Shown: piece after piece, positions 27,801 to 34,029 of the stretch
Numbering within the stretch: position 1 is the first letter of the stretch
How the letters are laid out: every line of letters starts with the position of its first letter
Source: Siderastrea radians
Taxonomy: Eukaryota > Cnidaria > Anthozoa > Scleractinia > Rhizangiidae
Length of the DNA stretch: 64,000 bases
NCBI GenBank assembly: GCA_964017195.1
Contig: OZ024894.1
Span: forward strand, 1,984,501 to 2,048,500
Reading direction: 5' to 3'
Program-made: the position numbers and the translations under genes
The notes under the pieces: generated by a model
Told to the model about the DNA's origin: nothing
What the model saw: only the letters and a program-made list of their open reading frames with translations
The model's database searches: none

Positions 27801-29813
27801 AACACTTATGAAAATGTTATGTATAAGTAGTCAGTGGATGCAAAAGAAAAGCTTTCGAAATTATCACATCAAAACTCAGAAAAAAATGACTGTTTGTTGA
27901 AAATTGTTACAAGACTGCTGAACTTTAGAGTCATCACGTAAGTTCCTCTCACAAACCTTTTGAACCAGTTTACGAGTAACCACAAAAATAAGAATGTTTG
28001 ACCAAAAAGCTCAAAAGCTTTCTAAATTATAAACGTAAGCTGTAACACACATCATTTTGAGCTCCATCTTGACGAATGCAAGCAAAACAGTGAGACAACC
28101 CTTTGTCAGAATCAGTAACAATTCAGTAAACATATCGTGGTATATCACCAGGCGAGTAAAAAAGATTGCATCTCCAAAAGAAAAGTAGTTATGTTATGCA
28201 TTCTAAAATTGGGCCCAGTTCGGCTATATCTCGTCCTGAAATGCTTGCATTTTGCCTTAGAAGATAAATTGATGACAAACTGATTACACTGCGGAATACT
28301 TTTCACATTTTGTGTAAACTACTTTAATGCATTTGTAGCACAAACTATATTTCATTTTGCGTTAGTAATAACTTTACAGTGATTATTAGTTTTGTGGAGT
28401 AGCAGATGTTTTCAGGTTTTTATAATTAAATGTCAATATAAAACAAATCAGCCTGACAAATGTGCATGAGAAATTTTGGTTATGAGCCAATTGATCATTT
28501 CACGGGTTTGTTCGGTTGCCTTGAAAGCGAATCCCACTTCAGACACCTTTAAATTTTCCCAGAAAGAAAGTTCAGGCCTTTGAGATACGTTACCCAATAG
28601 TAACAAACGAAGCATTTAAAGGAGCTGTGTCACTAAATTTAGCCAAATTCATCCACCAGGACCTGGCCACCAGATTAAGGGAAACACAAAAATAACCGCT
28701 TAAAACGTTGACGAAAGGTTTAAACAACACAGCAAATACAAAAGAAGGTACGGATGAGTCAAATTGAAGAAGATTAACACGGATCGCGATTGGGGTATTT
28801 GAAAACCGTTAGGCTCAACAGTTTTCAAACTTTTTCTCTGTTGTTTATAAATTTGAATATTAGCGCTCGCGATACATGTCATATTTGTTTGTCACGAAGC
28901 TGTATTTTGTCATTTACAAGTAATTTCTTCGCTAACGGCAATTTCCATATAAAGTATGGGCGAGTAATTGGTAAAACTAGCACTAAACAAATTGAACTGG
29001 ACTGCCGTGACACAGCCCCTTTAATATTTACTTTTTTATGATTTCTTCCACATCTGTGAAGATAGCTTTCTCATTAATTAAGAGACTATGCACTCACCAC
29101 TTTCATCAACTGTGGCAATGCAATATCAATGAGAATGTCAACCACATCTGTCTCTTTCTGCACGGGACGAGCCTTCCTATTGTAATCTTTGAGAATGGTG
29201 TTCAATAATCTCTCCTCCACGCGACTTGCAGAACATGCTAAAAAAAATTGGAGTATTAGGGGGTTAAATGCAGACCCCAACTTGCTTGTAAGGAATCAGG
29301 GAGCCTAACTTAATTGCGGGGGGAGGGGAGGGTAAAACTCATACATGCCTAGTTAAATAGATCTAAATATGTGGTAAATCATAACCACAAAGCAGCGTAT
29401 AGTAAAAAGACGGGCCAGTAATCTAACGAATACAACGACAATGACGCAAATAGAAACGTTAGCGGTTACCTTAAAGCTAAGGAACTTTTTTGATGTAAGG
29501 TATGTTTTTGTAGCAACGGAAAACCTCTTCCAAACAAGCTGACCACGAGAACCGACTTACGCCAGTGTTGTATGCGCGCTGTGGAAATATGAATTACACT
29601 ACTTTTGCCTGCATATGATGAAGTTTTCAATCGACGTAACTCAACCTCGTCACTGACAAAACGGTTCAAGAGCTTCGAAATGTTATAGAAGGCCGCTGTG
29701 CAAATTGTTTCGTCCTGGTCTAATAAATCAACATGCATTGTTCAACTGAACGAAGTTTAAAACTTACCTTTGTTGTAGGTAACGATCACCAGAAGAAAAA
29801 CTAGTAACGACAT
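1910..29813 (-). CDS. Nicotinic acetylcholine receptor alpha-type subunit (gene span)
   Basis: Cys-loop ligand-gated ion channel subunit of the plasma membrane; pentamers open a cation pore on agonist binding. Exons (minus strand): 29813-29768, 29237-29098, 8658-8614, 8354-8245, 5390-5166, 4939-4666, 4061-3906, and a last exon ending 1910. Junctions for the first seven are in phase, total 996 nt (332 codons). Visible features: signal peptide, W-containing loop D, WLPD loop A, Cys-loop with two Cys 13 residues apart, vicinal Cys pair (YECCDG) in loop C that marks an alpha-type subunit, TM1-TM3 and TM4. Exon sizes 140, 45 and 110 nt match what I recall of vertebrate nAChR exons 2-4. The second intron (29097 to 8659) contains an SMT gene and GPCR genes. 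The exon(s) for the TM3-TM4 loop, including the MX helix, were not found, so joining to the last exon is unproven. Confidence 0.85.
2951..3120. repeat. Small foldback element
   Basis: The arm from 2951 (agtaaatattaaagacaaac...cctcgacgtttcga) is the near-perfect reverse complement of about 3079-3120. It is about 170 bp overall with a ~85-bp centre. The 'cgacgtttcga' core resembles the 'caacgtttcgaccatcac' repeat seen at about 9736. Confidence 0.8.
3527..3752. repeat. Degenerate tandem repeat, period about 20 bp
   Basis: The stretch has about ten diverged units of the form 'gcgacgaagtcacgaaacatga'. The array lies in an nAChR intron. I see no open frame of interest. Confidence 0.75.
3906..4061 (-). 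CDS. nAChR exon 7 (TM3)
   Basis: The acceptor is TTTCTTTCCCAG before 4061. The exon encodes AKLPATSKVIPLIAVYYACT.. through TM3 to ..PIPAWIR. The likely donor is AGG|GTAATT just past 3906 (52 codons, phase 0). If this donor is not used, the frame runs on only to a stop at about 3873 (IQGHFANGL), which would give a subunit truncated before the intracellular loop and TM4. Confidence 0.85.
4666..4939 (-). CDS. nAChR exon 6 (loop C, TM1, TM2)
   Basis: The 274-nt exon begins after TTACAG at 4940 and ends at ATG before GTAAGC. It reads YVENGEW.., then the vicinal cysteine pair in TYECCDG (loop C of alpha subunits), RRRTLFYMMNFILPC (TM1) and GERMSFGVTVLLSFTILLLM (TM2, pore). The GE-M motif at the inner TM2 end (E at the intermediate ring) suggests a cation channel. 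Confidence 0.93.
5166..5390 (-). CDS. nAChR exon 5 (Cys-loop)
   Basis: The 225-nt exon follows a TTTCCCAG acceptor and ends TC before GTAAGT. It encodes the loop E/B region with the Cys-loop: Cys in SSCEIDITYFP and Cys in DDQTCELKFGSWSY, 13 residues apart and containing the FP(L)D motif. The GSWSY sequence is the loop B Trp region. The final split Ser codon (TC|G) is completed by exon 6. Confidence 0.92.
5391..8244. other. nAChR intron 4 with nested inverted repeats
   Basis: This is the intron between nAChR exons 4 and 5. It has no credible exon. The longest open frames (for example 7375-8178) cross repeat arms and are repeat-derived. It contains the nested foldback structure at 5829-7880 (separate entry). 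Confidence 0.6.
5829..7880. repeat. Nested inverted-repeat complex
   Basis: The outer arms are 5829-5867 (ctttaaagagccagtgtcac...gcgcgc) and 7844-7880, its reverse complement. The inner arms are 6600-6771 (agcctgcgtagcaagcgttt...) and 7531-7695, its reverse complement. In addition 6391-6505 and 7695-7802 are direct copies sharing 'ggttttgcgtccatcga', GATC-rich words and 'aaagtcagatct'. This is consistent with several MITE-type insertions into one another. Confidence 0.7.
8245..8354 (-). CDS. nAChR exon 4 (loop A)
   Basis: The 110-nt exon starts FWNDPRLSW and ends AWLPDVMLLN plus two bases AG. The acceptor TTGCAG and donor GTAAGA are canonical. WxDPRLxW and WLPD are hallmark nAChR sequences. 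The split Ser codon (AG|T) joins exon 5 at 5390 to give N-S-A-E-E, as in other alpha subunits. Confidence 0.88.
8614..8658 (-). CDS. nAChR exon 3 (loop D)
   Basis: The 45-nt exon encodes DEKEEVITTNVWVRQ. It has an AAG acceptor and a GTAAGG donor, both phase 0. The TTNVW segment is the loop D element (complementary-side Trp) of nAChRs. It is separated from exon 2 by about 20.4 kb of intron containing other genes. Confidence 0.88.
9017..9540. repeat. MITE-like element flanked by TA repeats
   Basis: The terminal words 'cccgttttcaaaaaggatttcc' at 9017 and 'ggaggaaaacctttttgaaaa' followed by 'cggg' ending at 9540 are inverted copies. Both ends abut TA dinucleotide runs, consistent with insertion at TA. 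No coding frame inside. Confidence 0.65.
9782..9853. repeat. (TA)n microsatellite
   Basis: About 70 bp of uninterrupted TA repeat sits directly against the left end of the 9851-10422 element. Confidence 0.95.
9851..10422. repeat. MITE-like element upstream of the SMT gene
   Basis: The left end (tacagctatttcaattaacg) and right end (reverse complement, 10401-10422) match. The imperfect inverted similarity extends about 55 bp inward: 'gagcttaagcctacgcgacaag' near 9885 against 'cttgttgcgtaagcctgagttg' near 10370. It lies 160 bp upstream of the SMT ATG, so it may form part of that promoter region. Confidence 0.7.
10582..10941 (+). CDS. SMT exon 1
   Basis: ATG at 10582. The exon is 120 codons ending GMKLL before GTAAGT, phase 0. 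The reading NNFYTLVTDFYEYGYG plus RSFHFAP is the conserved N-terminal SMT region, followed by the helix preceding SAM motif I. There is no copy of this exon in the downstream duplicate. Confidence 0.88.
10582..14985 (+). CDS. Sterol C-24 methyltransferase (gene span, five exons)
   Basis: Predicted SAM-dependent methyltransferase of the ERG6/SMT family, which adds the C-24 side-chain methyl of ergosterol- and phytosterol-type sterols; usually ER-associated. Exons: 10582-10941, 12200-12352, 12927-13139, 13739-13854, 14751-14985; all GT-AG and in phase, total 1077 nt (358 residues plus stop), the usual family length. Visible: FYEYGYGRSFHFAP (family YEYGWG region), DAGCGVGG (SAM motif I), GDYHHMEFDDNTFD, YALEST region, VLKPG, GNGVPDMR, and a C-terminal SMT domain ending FTPLFRLVLRKPN. 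The YALESTLYARD segment departs from the usual IEATCHAP sterol-binding signature. The gene is nested in nAChR intron 2 on the opposite strand. Many animals lack this enzyme. Confidence 0.88.
11540..11880. repeat. Degenerate tandem repeat, period about 105 bp
   Basis: Successive units share 'cacaagaaa-tact...', 'gaacggtc-ca-ttt', 'cagactc-aaa---aga-c-cctt' and 'aataaacagc'. The homologous place in the duplicate (22420-22680) has fewer units. Related single units occur near 55330-55500, so this is a dispersed family. It lies in SMT intron 1. Confidence 0.6.
12200..12352 (+). CDS. SMT exon 2 (SAM-binding motif I)
   Basis: TCTTACAG acceptor and GTCAGT donor; 51 codons, phase 0. It encodes DAGCGVGGPMLEIAKFSG and EVVGLNPCEYQLKR. 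The glycine-rich loop and acidic end of strand 2 region form the SAM pocket. Val/Leu-Asp-Val-Gly-Cys is the usual form; here the second residue is Ala. Confidence 0.9.
12927..13139 (+). CDS. SMT exon 3
   Basis: TTTCTGTAG acceptor; 71 codons; ends ..HVKIKEAIE before GTGATT. It encodes GDYHHMEFDDNTFDGG, YALEST.., EILRVLKPGAIF, and WAMTDTFDPHNAEH, all recognisable SMT blocks in order. Confidence 0.9.
13290..13580. repeat. (GTCA)n minisatellite in SMT intron 3
   Basis: Long interrupted runs of 'gtca' with 'gtcc', 'gcca' variants surround two copies of 'tcaattaaaaccgagtgcgtcaaatgg'-type sequence at about 13381 and 13562. The equivalent array in the duplicate is at 24040-24375. Confidence 0.9.
13739..13854 (+). 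CDS. SMT exon 4
   Basis: TTCGTTAG acceptor; 116 nt; ends TG before GTAAGA. It encodes IGNGVPDMRTQAVLLEAVRK.. then SGFEIVEYKN, corresponding to the EIGNGLPD block of the family. The split Trp codon (TG|G) is completed by exon 5. Confidence 0.9.
14751..14985 (+). CDS. SMT exon 5 (C-terminal domain)
   Basis: The acceptor is ATGCAAAG before 14751. The exon encodes the rest of Trp, then YTFLVGKHAFSLEAFRVSS.., the ELLRVVPQGSTEVHNVLLTA block and GRKDIFTPLFRLVLRKPN, then TAG at 14983-14985. It matches the SMT C-terminal domain (SKEV--AL--AA--L--GG---IFTPM). Confidence 0.9.
14986..17207. other. Non-coding stretch between SMT and the GPCR relic
   Basis: No exon supported. About 15060-15680 is low-complexity AT-rich DNA with several 'ttttcgc' and 'aaattcgc' words. 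A short telomere-like 'gggttagggttaggg' sits at about 15738. A MITE-like element occupies 16059-16678. 16740-17207 matches the 3' flank of the intact GPCR at 26252. Confidence 0.6.
16059..16678. mobile_element. MITE-like element, possibly PIF/Harbinger-derived
   Basis: The ends are inverted: 'gatacacgg' then 'acatttgttg' and 'aacaaatgttg' near 16059-16095, against 'acatttgttgatcaacaaa' and 'cgcgtatc' ending at 16678. A minus-strand frame (about 16540-16430) reads EWLRNRTSFGAYYTLLAELR, which resembles the N-terminal region of PIF/Harbinger-type transposases (EWL-ER---G-Y--LL-EL). Most of any transposase is absent. Confidence 0.5.
17208..17690 (-). pseudogene. Class A GPCR relic (TM4/5-TM7 only)
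   Basis: In minus frames it reads the TM5 to cytoplasmic loop 3 to TM6 part (ICYGSVYRSIRRHNS, EANGQGTLSAQETQ, then LLAAVS) and then, in another frame, the TM7 and tail region (SSWINPIIYGFMNRAMR). The paralogues at 19737 and 26252 are full length. Here the homology stops near 17690 within ECL2/TM4 and runs directly into sequence homologous to the paralogues' 5' flank, so TM1-TM4 were deleted. Frame disruptions also lie between TM6 and TM7. Confidence 0.85.
17700..19736. other. Non-coding spacer between GPCR copies
   Basis: 17700-18660 resembles 20880-21960 and 27700-28480 (shared 'gtaaaatatag' then 'tatcggatgta', 'gtagtat-ctttggcta', 'agcagatgttt'), that is, the 5' flanks of the three GPCR copies. 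18660-19640 has no recognised content. 19640-19736 matches the GPCR 3' flank. Confidence 0.6.
19737..20654 (-). CDS. Class A (rhodopsin-like) GPCR
   Basis: Intact single-exon seven-transmembrane receptor of 305 residues, ATG at 20654. TM1 has GNSLV; TM2 has the Asp of LSLALTDIMS; TM3 begins after a Cys (FNFCQF) that can pair with the ECL2 Cys (LLICRL); the TM3 end is NRYF instead of DRY; TM6 has CVCWIPTIL; TM7 has SSWINPIIYGFMNRAMRNEF, including the NPxxY motif. The ligand is unknown. The NRY form and general look recall melatonin-receptor-like and other cnidarian orphan receptors. It is one of three local paralogues nested in nAChR intron 2. The N-terminus is short, with no signal peptide evident. 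Confidence 0.92.
   Translation of the reverse strand: MSQHREDTRSLSTVTMHTVLVVLCSVLSVVGNSLVCLAFYRNRRLRTITNFYVLSLALTDIMSATLIYPFSAVSSGLRKWPFGFNFCQFNGFLVYLWAIVSIGILALTAVNRYFRVVKSQFYPTLFTKKKTVASIIFMCLLNLAIGLTSTLMHPVTFRWDPHLLICRLAKVESPVIEKTLSTMFASVSIGLPMGLILYCYGSVYRAIRRHNSAVIPSLQEANGQRTLSAYEIQASRVLLAAVIVFCVCWIPTILTNTIERVPLFWQSFSTLAASCSSWINPIIYGFMNRAMRNEFLKLLRCRKGN
20655..22044. other. 5' flank of the GPCR gene, non-coding
   Basis: No gene supported. 20880-21960 is homologous to the flanks of the other GPCR copies. A poly-T-rich segment and short AT-rich runs occur near 21370-21420. Confidence 0.6.
22979..25710 (+). pseudogene. Sterol methyltransferase pseudogene
   Basis: Partial duplicate of the SMT gene. 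Exon 1 is absent. Exon 2 is cut to 21 nt (22979-22999) by an internal deletion of about 132 nt that removes SAM motif I and leaves an in-frame TAG. Exon 3 (23637-23849) is open and well conserved, but its acceptor AG has become TG. Exon 4 (24542-24657) is open. Exon 5 (from 25484) has a +1 change near 25518 and a -1 change near 25688, which destroys the FTPLF end. The lesions are independent and no functional product is expected. The strong match of exons 3 and 4 indicates a fairly recent duplication. Confidence 0.9.
24040..24375. repeat. (GTCA)n minisatellite, duplicate copy
   Basis: Interrupted 'gtca', 'gtcc' and 'gcca' runs equivalent to 13290-13580, with a different length and unit order. 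It contains the same 'tcaattaaaaccgagtgc' spacer words. Confidence 0.9.
26252..27181 (-). CDS. Class A (rhodopsin-like) GPCR, paralogue
   Basis: Intact single-exon receptor. I place the start at the ATG at 27181 (MSQPREDTRS..), matching the paralogue's MSQHREDTRS, giving 309 residues; the frame is open further upstream but without ATG. Same features: GNSLV in TM1, LALTDI in TM2, FNFCQF before TM3, NRYF in place of DRY, CVCWIP in TM6, SSWINPIIYG in TM7. Differences from the 19737 copy cluster in the N-terminus, TM4 and ECL2-3 (for example an extra segment after TM6), which are the usual ligand-contact regions. Confidence 0.92.
   Translation of the reverse strand: MSQPREDTRSLTEVAINTTIAVLWSVLSVVGNSLVCLAFYRNRRLRTITNLYVLSLALTDIMSSTLVYPFIAVASGLRKWPFGFNFCQFNGFLGYLWAVVSIAILALTAVNRYFCVVKSQFYPTLFTKKKTVYSIIFVCLLMLAVGLTSALSALVTFRWDPHYLMCRMANVESLAEKTLTIVFVSVFVGLPMSLIIFCYGSVYRSIRRHNSAVIPSLQEANGQGTLSAQEIQASRVLLAAVVGFCVCWIPAILISTLERVVQIVIPTFWQSFYILTASCSSWINPIIYGCMNRAMRNEFLKVFRCRKGN
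27182..29097. other. GPCR 5' flank and MITE, within nAChR intron 2
   Basis: No gene supported between the GPCR and nAChR exon 2. 27700-28480 is the GPCR-flank homology and 28616-29024 is a MITE-like element. Confidence 0.6.
28616..29024. repeat. MITE-like element with TTAAAGG termini
   Basis: 'ttaaaggagctgtgtcac' at 28616 and 'gtgacacagcccctttaa' ending at 29024 are inverted copies with one mismatch. The element is 409 bp with no coding frame. The right end is 74 bp from nAChR exon 2. Confidence 0.8.
29098..29237 (-). CDS. nAChR exon 2 (N-terminal helix, start of ligand-binding domain)
   Basis: The acceptor is TTTTTTAG before 29237 and the donor is GTGAGT after 29098. The 140-nt exon reads ..RVEERLLNTILKDYNRKARPV.. 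then ..ALPQLMKV, matching the start of mature nAChR subunits (E-RLL--L---YN---RPV). It ends in phase 0, and exon 3 then begins DEKEEV, giving the expected continuous LMKVDEK. Confidence 0.85.
29768..29813 (-). CDS. nAChR exon 1 (signal peptide)
   Basis: ATG at 29813, then a hydrophobic stretch (MSLLVFLLVIVTYNK) and a GTAAGT donor just after 29768. The exon is 46 nt and ends in phase 1; its last G joins the CA of exon 2 to give Ala. Such a short exon holding only a signal peptide is typical of nAChR genes. Confidence 0.75.
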
Positions 29814-30425
29814 CTTCTTAACACATTTTATTTAAGGCGCAGAGGAAGACATGTCTTCATACTTGCAAAGCGGTTGACGAACATGTGTCGCTCAACTGAA
29901 AGCCACAGAACAGGTGGCCAAATTGAATATTTTTAAAAATTGTTTGCGTAAAACGAGCACACTTGTCAAGTTGAGTGTGACATTTTCGACTCAGTCAGCA
30001 TTACAGGAGAAGCGATGCATGCAAGCTGAACAGATAGAAAAATATCTAAAAATGTATAACTTTTAAGAGACTTGATCTTAGTTCAGTACAAAAAGCATCA
30101 TGACGCATTTCGAGCGACCGTGAAAATTTAGCGATCTCACATTTGTGTCAAAAATATACTTAACTATTTATAAACATAGAAAATATTGCTTTGAGAATTT
30201 GTAACCTTCACATTACACCATAATATATAGATGTTAGTAATTTAGTAAACCTTGTAAATAATGTTGATAGATATGGAGTAGTTTACTTAGTCTACACGGC
30301 GAACCGTTCACAGCGGTCATACCAGTTTGGCAAACGCAAACAGCATGTGGAATCCTGCAATTAGTTTTATGTAATAAAAATTTAAAAAGGCGATCTCCAT
30401 GTAAAAAAAAAAGGTAAAAAGAATA

Positions 30426-30509
30426 TGTCAGAAGTGGGATTCGAACCCACGCCTACAAGAGTAGACTGCGACCTGAACGCAGCGCCTTAGACCGCTCGGC
30501 CATCCTGAC
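30426..30509 (-). tRNA. tRNA-Leu (anticodon CAG)
   Basis: The minus strand folds as a class II tRNA of 84 nt. The acceptor stem is GTCAGGA pairing with TTCTGAC, with discriminator A at 30426. The D arm contains the A-box TGGCCGAGCGG. The anticodon stem CTGCG/CGCAG encloses loop TTCAGGT with anticodon CAG. There is a long variable arm, then T-arm GGGTTCGAATCCC (B-box). No intron and no encoded CCA. Downstream on the minus strand is a T-rich run (30402-30413) suitable as a Pol III terminator. Confidence 0.95.
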
Positions 30510-31311
30510 TCGCTTAAAGCTTGGTTATTAAAAACCTTGTTTTAAATTCGCATCAGTTCCTTGGCATCGAATAGCCTCTACATTGACGTTGCCACTGTTT
30601 CCTGTTATTTTGACGGGCTGCTTAGCTTGGTAGTATCAGTTGTGTCGTGTTCTTCTAGGGTTACGGCCATGTAAAGAACCTCGTTCAAATTAGGTAATCA
30701 GATTCGGCGTCCACGTTTGGCGGCTGGACGTGAGTGCCTGGCCGGTGCGGATCTGTGCGTGGTTCACATTAGGTGCTTAGAAACACTGAAATTCGCGGAT
30801 TAAATAAAAACCAAAAGCAAGGTTTAATCCGTGTCCTCGCCGAAAATTGTTCTCAGACTGGCCACCCATGCGCTATTCCGCATGCCGAGCAGAAGATCAC
30901 TTGTGCCCAGTTCCAGAGCACCCTTTTCAAATTTCGGGACTGGTTACGGCGCCCAGGCCCAGTAAGGGCACCAAGTGTGAACCAAACGTGAAATAAGATA
31001 TTTCATATATTAAACTTCCCTCTATCCATCTTGCACGGGTATATTAGGCGAACTCATATAGTGACCAGTTCCCAGCAACGAGACGAAACATCGCCAACCT
31101 GGCCAAGCCTGGAAAGTGACTGGGTTATGTAACAAAGAGAGCAAGCTGGAAATTTGATGTTCAAACTTCATATAAGCCCTCGAACTACGTTCTCGGACTA
31201 ATATTTGTTGTGAACATCAAATTTCCTCGGGCAACCTATCACACTATAGTGCCTTCGACAGAAGAACTCTATTGTCTAATTAGTAACGGTCCGAGTTGGT
31301 TATAGAAATCA

Positions 31312-31535
31312 GAACAGGAATACGAATGGGAATGGGAGTGGGAATACGAATGGGAATGGGAATAAGGAATAGGAATAGGAATAGGAATAGGAACAGGAAT
31401 AGGAACAGGAATAGGAACAAGAATAGGAATAGGAATAGGAATAGGAATGGGAATGGGAATGGGAATGGGAATGGGAATGGGAATTGGAAATCGGAATAGG
31501 AATAGGAATGGAAATAGAAATAGGAACAGGAATAG
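31312..31535. repeat. GGAATA/GGAATG hexanucleotide array
   Basis: About 220 bp of near-perfect GGAATA, GGAACA and GGAATG repeats. Open frames across it are low-complexity artefacts. Confidence 0.95.
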
Positions 31536-32017
31536 TATATTTAACGTCCAAAACGTAGGGGGTGGTTATAATTATTCCATTCGCGATCGCGATTGGAACA
31601 ATTGTTTTATTAAATAATTAAATAAGTATTAAATAGTCTACATTTTTTGCCAGATTTTTGGACAAAATTGTTGCTTCTTGGCGAAAACCTTTGAACACCG
31701 CGGCACTTGATATGGGATGCGCAGTAAGCCAATCAGAAAGCTAGACATCGGAAAATTAATAAAAGCTGATAGCGTATAAGTAGGGAGCCAATCAGATATC
31801 ATCAGAGCGCGCACTTGTTTCGTATTCAAGTGGCCACCAAATAACAAAACTGCTTCTCTATAAAAGCAGGTACTGAATTTTAGCTGATTTGGGATCACAA
31901 GAATTTGTTCGCACCTGTCGTACCATGGTGAGATGTTGCATGACGCGCGCCATGTAACATCAGTGCCACAAGTGGTTTATTCCCTGGTAAATACGAACAC
32001 CTCTTCGTTTATAAGAA

Positions 32018-32052
32018 GTCCTAATATCAATATCAATATCAATATCAATATT
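32018..32052. repeat. (ATCAAT)n microsatellite
   Basis: Five to six tandem 'atcaat' units. Confidence 0.9.
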
Positions 32053-32975
32053 ATCACTTTCATATTGTCGTACCACAACGTTCAAGTCATTGCCCAGTTA
32101 ATGTTCGCTTGACAAGATGGTTTTTAGACTTAAATTTAATTTTAAATCTAGATATATAATATAAATAAAAGAAAGGAGCAATTTTTGTCTTATTTGATTG
32201 TCCTATATTATCAAAAAAAAAAAGATTAAAAATATACAATATACCAAGTCAAAAAATATTGTAGCATATGCATGGTTGAAACCGTCAACCACTCAAGAAC
32301 AACTCTGAACGCAGTTCAGGGTATTTTCATGGTTAAAAATTAATGCTTAAAAAACAAACAATATTCACTGATTTAGTGCAGATGGAGGACAATTTTCTTG
32401 ATGTTCTGACGGATCGAGAATTTTCAGTTCCTGATTCATTTCAGCCTGTATGGTGGGACCGAATTATAAACAATGGCATAAACTCTTTTCCGAAGCACAG
32501 TTTTCACATAACAGATGCAATTGTATTTAAAAAACGATATGATATCCAGCTGAGATACGGGTAACCGTTGTTCTTGGCCTTGAACTTGTCGTGTATAATT
32601 TCTTTAACATTTGAAGACTTTGAGGGCCACGCTTGTTTCGTAAAAACAACAACCAGTGTTGTAGCTTGTACCTGTTTTATTGAACAAACAGCGAAGGAAA
32701 ACAAACTTGGAGGTTCATAAAGCTGTTGTACGCATGAGGCAGTTCCAGGTGGAACAAGGAACTGATTTGTGAAATTCAGAGTTGCACAATCACGGATTTA
32801 AAAGACTGCAAACAAGAAGATATGATAACATGAGTGGTTGTAAATAACTTATCATAATTATTTCATTTGTCAATTAACACGAATGCAAGCTCACGTACTA
32901 TTTTAAAAACAGGAACATCTGCTTTTGCACCCATATTTACTCTTCAAAACCCTAACTCGTACACTGTTGTGAGAA

Positions 32976-32981
32976 CAGATT
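32976..32981. repeat. Target-site duplication, left (CAGATT)
   Basis: The six bases CAGATT directly precede the element's first base and recur directly after its last base (49727-49732). Six base pairs is the characteristic Polinton target duplication length. Confidence 0.93.
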
Positions 32982-33359
32982 AGTAGTTAGAGAGTTGGGG
33001 GTACCGGCGCAGTTTAGTCAAATTTCCTGTCAAATTTTAGCAGAGAAATTTTTCCAGTCAAACAAAAATTTTCCACCAATTTTTCCAAAACATCAGTCAA
33101 ATTTCCTGTCAAATTTTAGCAGAGAAATTTTTCCAGTCAAACAAAAATCGCAAAGGTACCCCAAAATCTTCGAGTTTAGTGAATGGGGGTACCAGCGCAT
33201 TTTCTAATCTTTTACCAAATTTAACTGAAAAAATTCCCAGTTAAATTTTTACCGTATTATACCCAAAAAATTTCACTATTTTCAAAACCATATGCATAAC
33301 TTGTCGCGCCATTTTCATGAATATATCTTTTATCGTCAAAGCAGCTGAGTGATATTTTA
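32982..33359. repeat. Polinton terminal inverted repeat, left (378 bp)
   Basis: Reverse complement of 49349-49726, reading identical by eye. It contains an internal direct repeat of 54 bp (33016-33069 and 33095-33148). Its inner 103 bp are an antisense copy of the 3' end of the polymerase gene. The 70-codon frame inside the repeat occurs at both ends and is probably not a gene. Confidence 0.95.
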
Positions 33360-33381
33360 AAGAAATAAGAAATAATGAAAA

Positions 33382-33909
33382 ATGTATGTAAAAAAACTTG
33401 TTTACCCATTTTTCCTAGACTGTTGCCAATATGCTAATGATATTTTTTGGGAAAATATTTTTTTTAATCTTGCATTCGGAATACCCCCCTATGGAAGTTA
33501 TACTTCCAAAAATTTTTTATGTTGTAGTCTTAAGCAAAAAGAGTTTAATTATGAAATAGAAGAAAAAGATGGTGAAACTTTATATAAAGAAGTTTTTTCA
33601 TTGTTAAGAAATCGTTTGGGTATTTTTTCTCACCAAGAAAAAGTAGGAAAGATAAATGATATTAAAAATTGGAATGATATTAAAACGAAAAAAATGAAAG
33701 AGCTCTTGATTGAACTTTATGTTGTTAGAATGATGACCAAGTACTCTCTGTCAATAAAACAGGCACGCTATCTTTTGTCTGCCATTTTGATTGCAATGGT
33801 ATTCAAGGTGATTACAACCACCGATATTGATTACAGTAACGGTCGTATTAACAAAATTGAAGGAATTAATTTCTCAAACAAACAAGTTATAATAACGCGA
33901 AATTTATAG
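33382..33909 (+). CDS. Polinton protein of unknown function (175 aa)
   Basis: First gene inside the left terminal repeat, 175 residues, ATG start. The N-terminal part has CCQYANDIFWENIFFNLAFG and PPYGSY, then KNFLCC, suggesting a compact globular domain with aromatic and Cys residues. The middle is Lys/Glu rich and the C-terminal part has a hydrophobic helix (LLSAILIAMVFKV). I do not recognise it with confidence. The open frame and AT-rich codon use resemble the rest of the element. Confidence 0.6.
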   Translation: MYVKKLVYPFFLDCCQYANDIFWENIFFNLAFGIPPYGSYTSKNFLCCSLKQKEFNYEIEEKDGETLYKEVFSLLRNRLGIFSHQEKVGKINDIKNWNDIKTKKMKELLIELYVVRMMTKYSLSIKQARYLLSAILIAMVFKVITTTDIDYSNGRINKIEGINFSNKQVIITRNL

Positions 33910-34029
33910 GATATGAATTAAAGGTTCACATCATGACCAACAATTGGGAAAAATATTACATGAGTTTCATTATTTGTCTATAATGAAACTTATATATTCA
34001 AGCCATTTCAAAGGTAACGCAATATTTTA

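Larger units (their letters stand above)
22045..28480. repeat. Segmental duplication block, copy 2
   Basis: Downstream copy of the 11185-18660 block. It starts in sequence homologous to SMT intron 1 ('gaattgtgaaagaaatcagg' here, 'gaattgtgaaagatatcag' in copy 1) and continues through a decayed SMT (22979-25710) and an intact GPCR (26252-27181) with its 5' flank. Large parts align almost base for base by eye. Confidence 0.7.
29814..32975. other. Intergenic region upstream of nAChR
   Basis: No protein gene supported. It contains the tRNA-Leu gene (30426-30509), a hexanucleotide array (31312-31535) and an ATCAAT run (32018-32052). A 73-codon frame at 32343-32564 starts with ATG but resembles nothing I know and is probably chance. 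The nAChR promoter should lie just above 29813; I see no clear TATA box. Confidence 0.55.

Noticed and set aside
31296..31551. Open frames rich in Arg-Asn or Ser-Tyr/Ile-Pro on both strands
   Set aside because: Direct product of the GGAATA/GGAATG array, not a gene.
32343..32564. 73-codon plus-strand frame just left of the Polinton
   Set aside because: Has an ATG but no recognised motif, splice context or homologue; chance frame is the simpler reading.
32995..33207. 70-codon frame in the left terminal repeat (and its twin at 49501-49713)
   Set aside because: Present only because both ends carry the same repeat; made largely of the internal 54-bp direct repeat. No sign of a protein.
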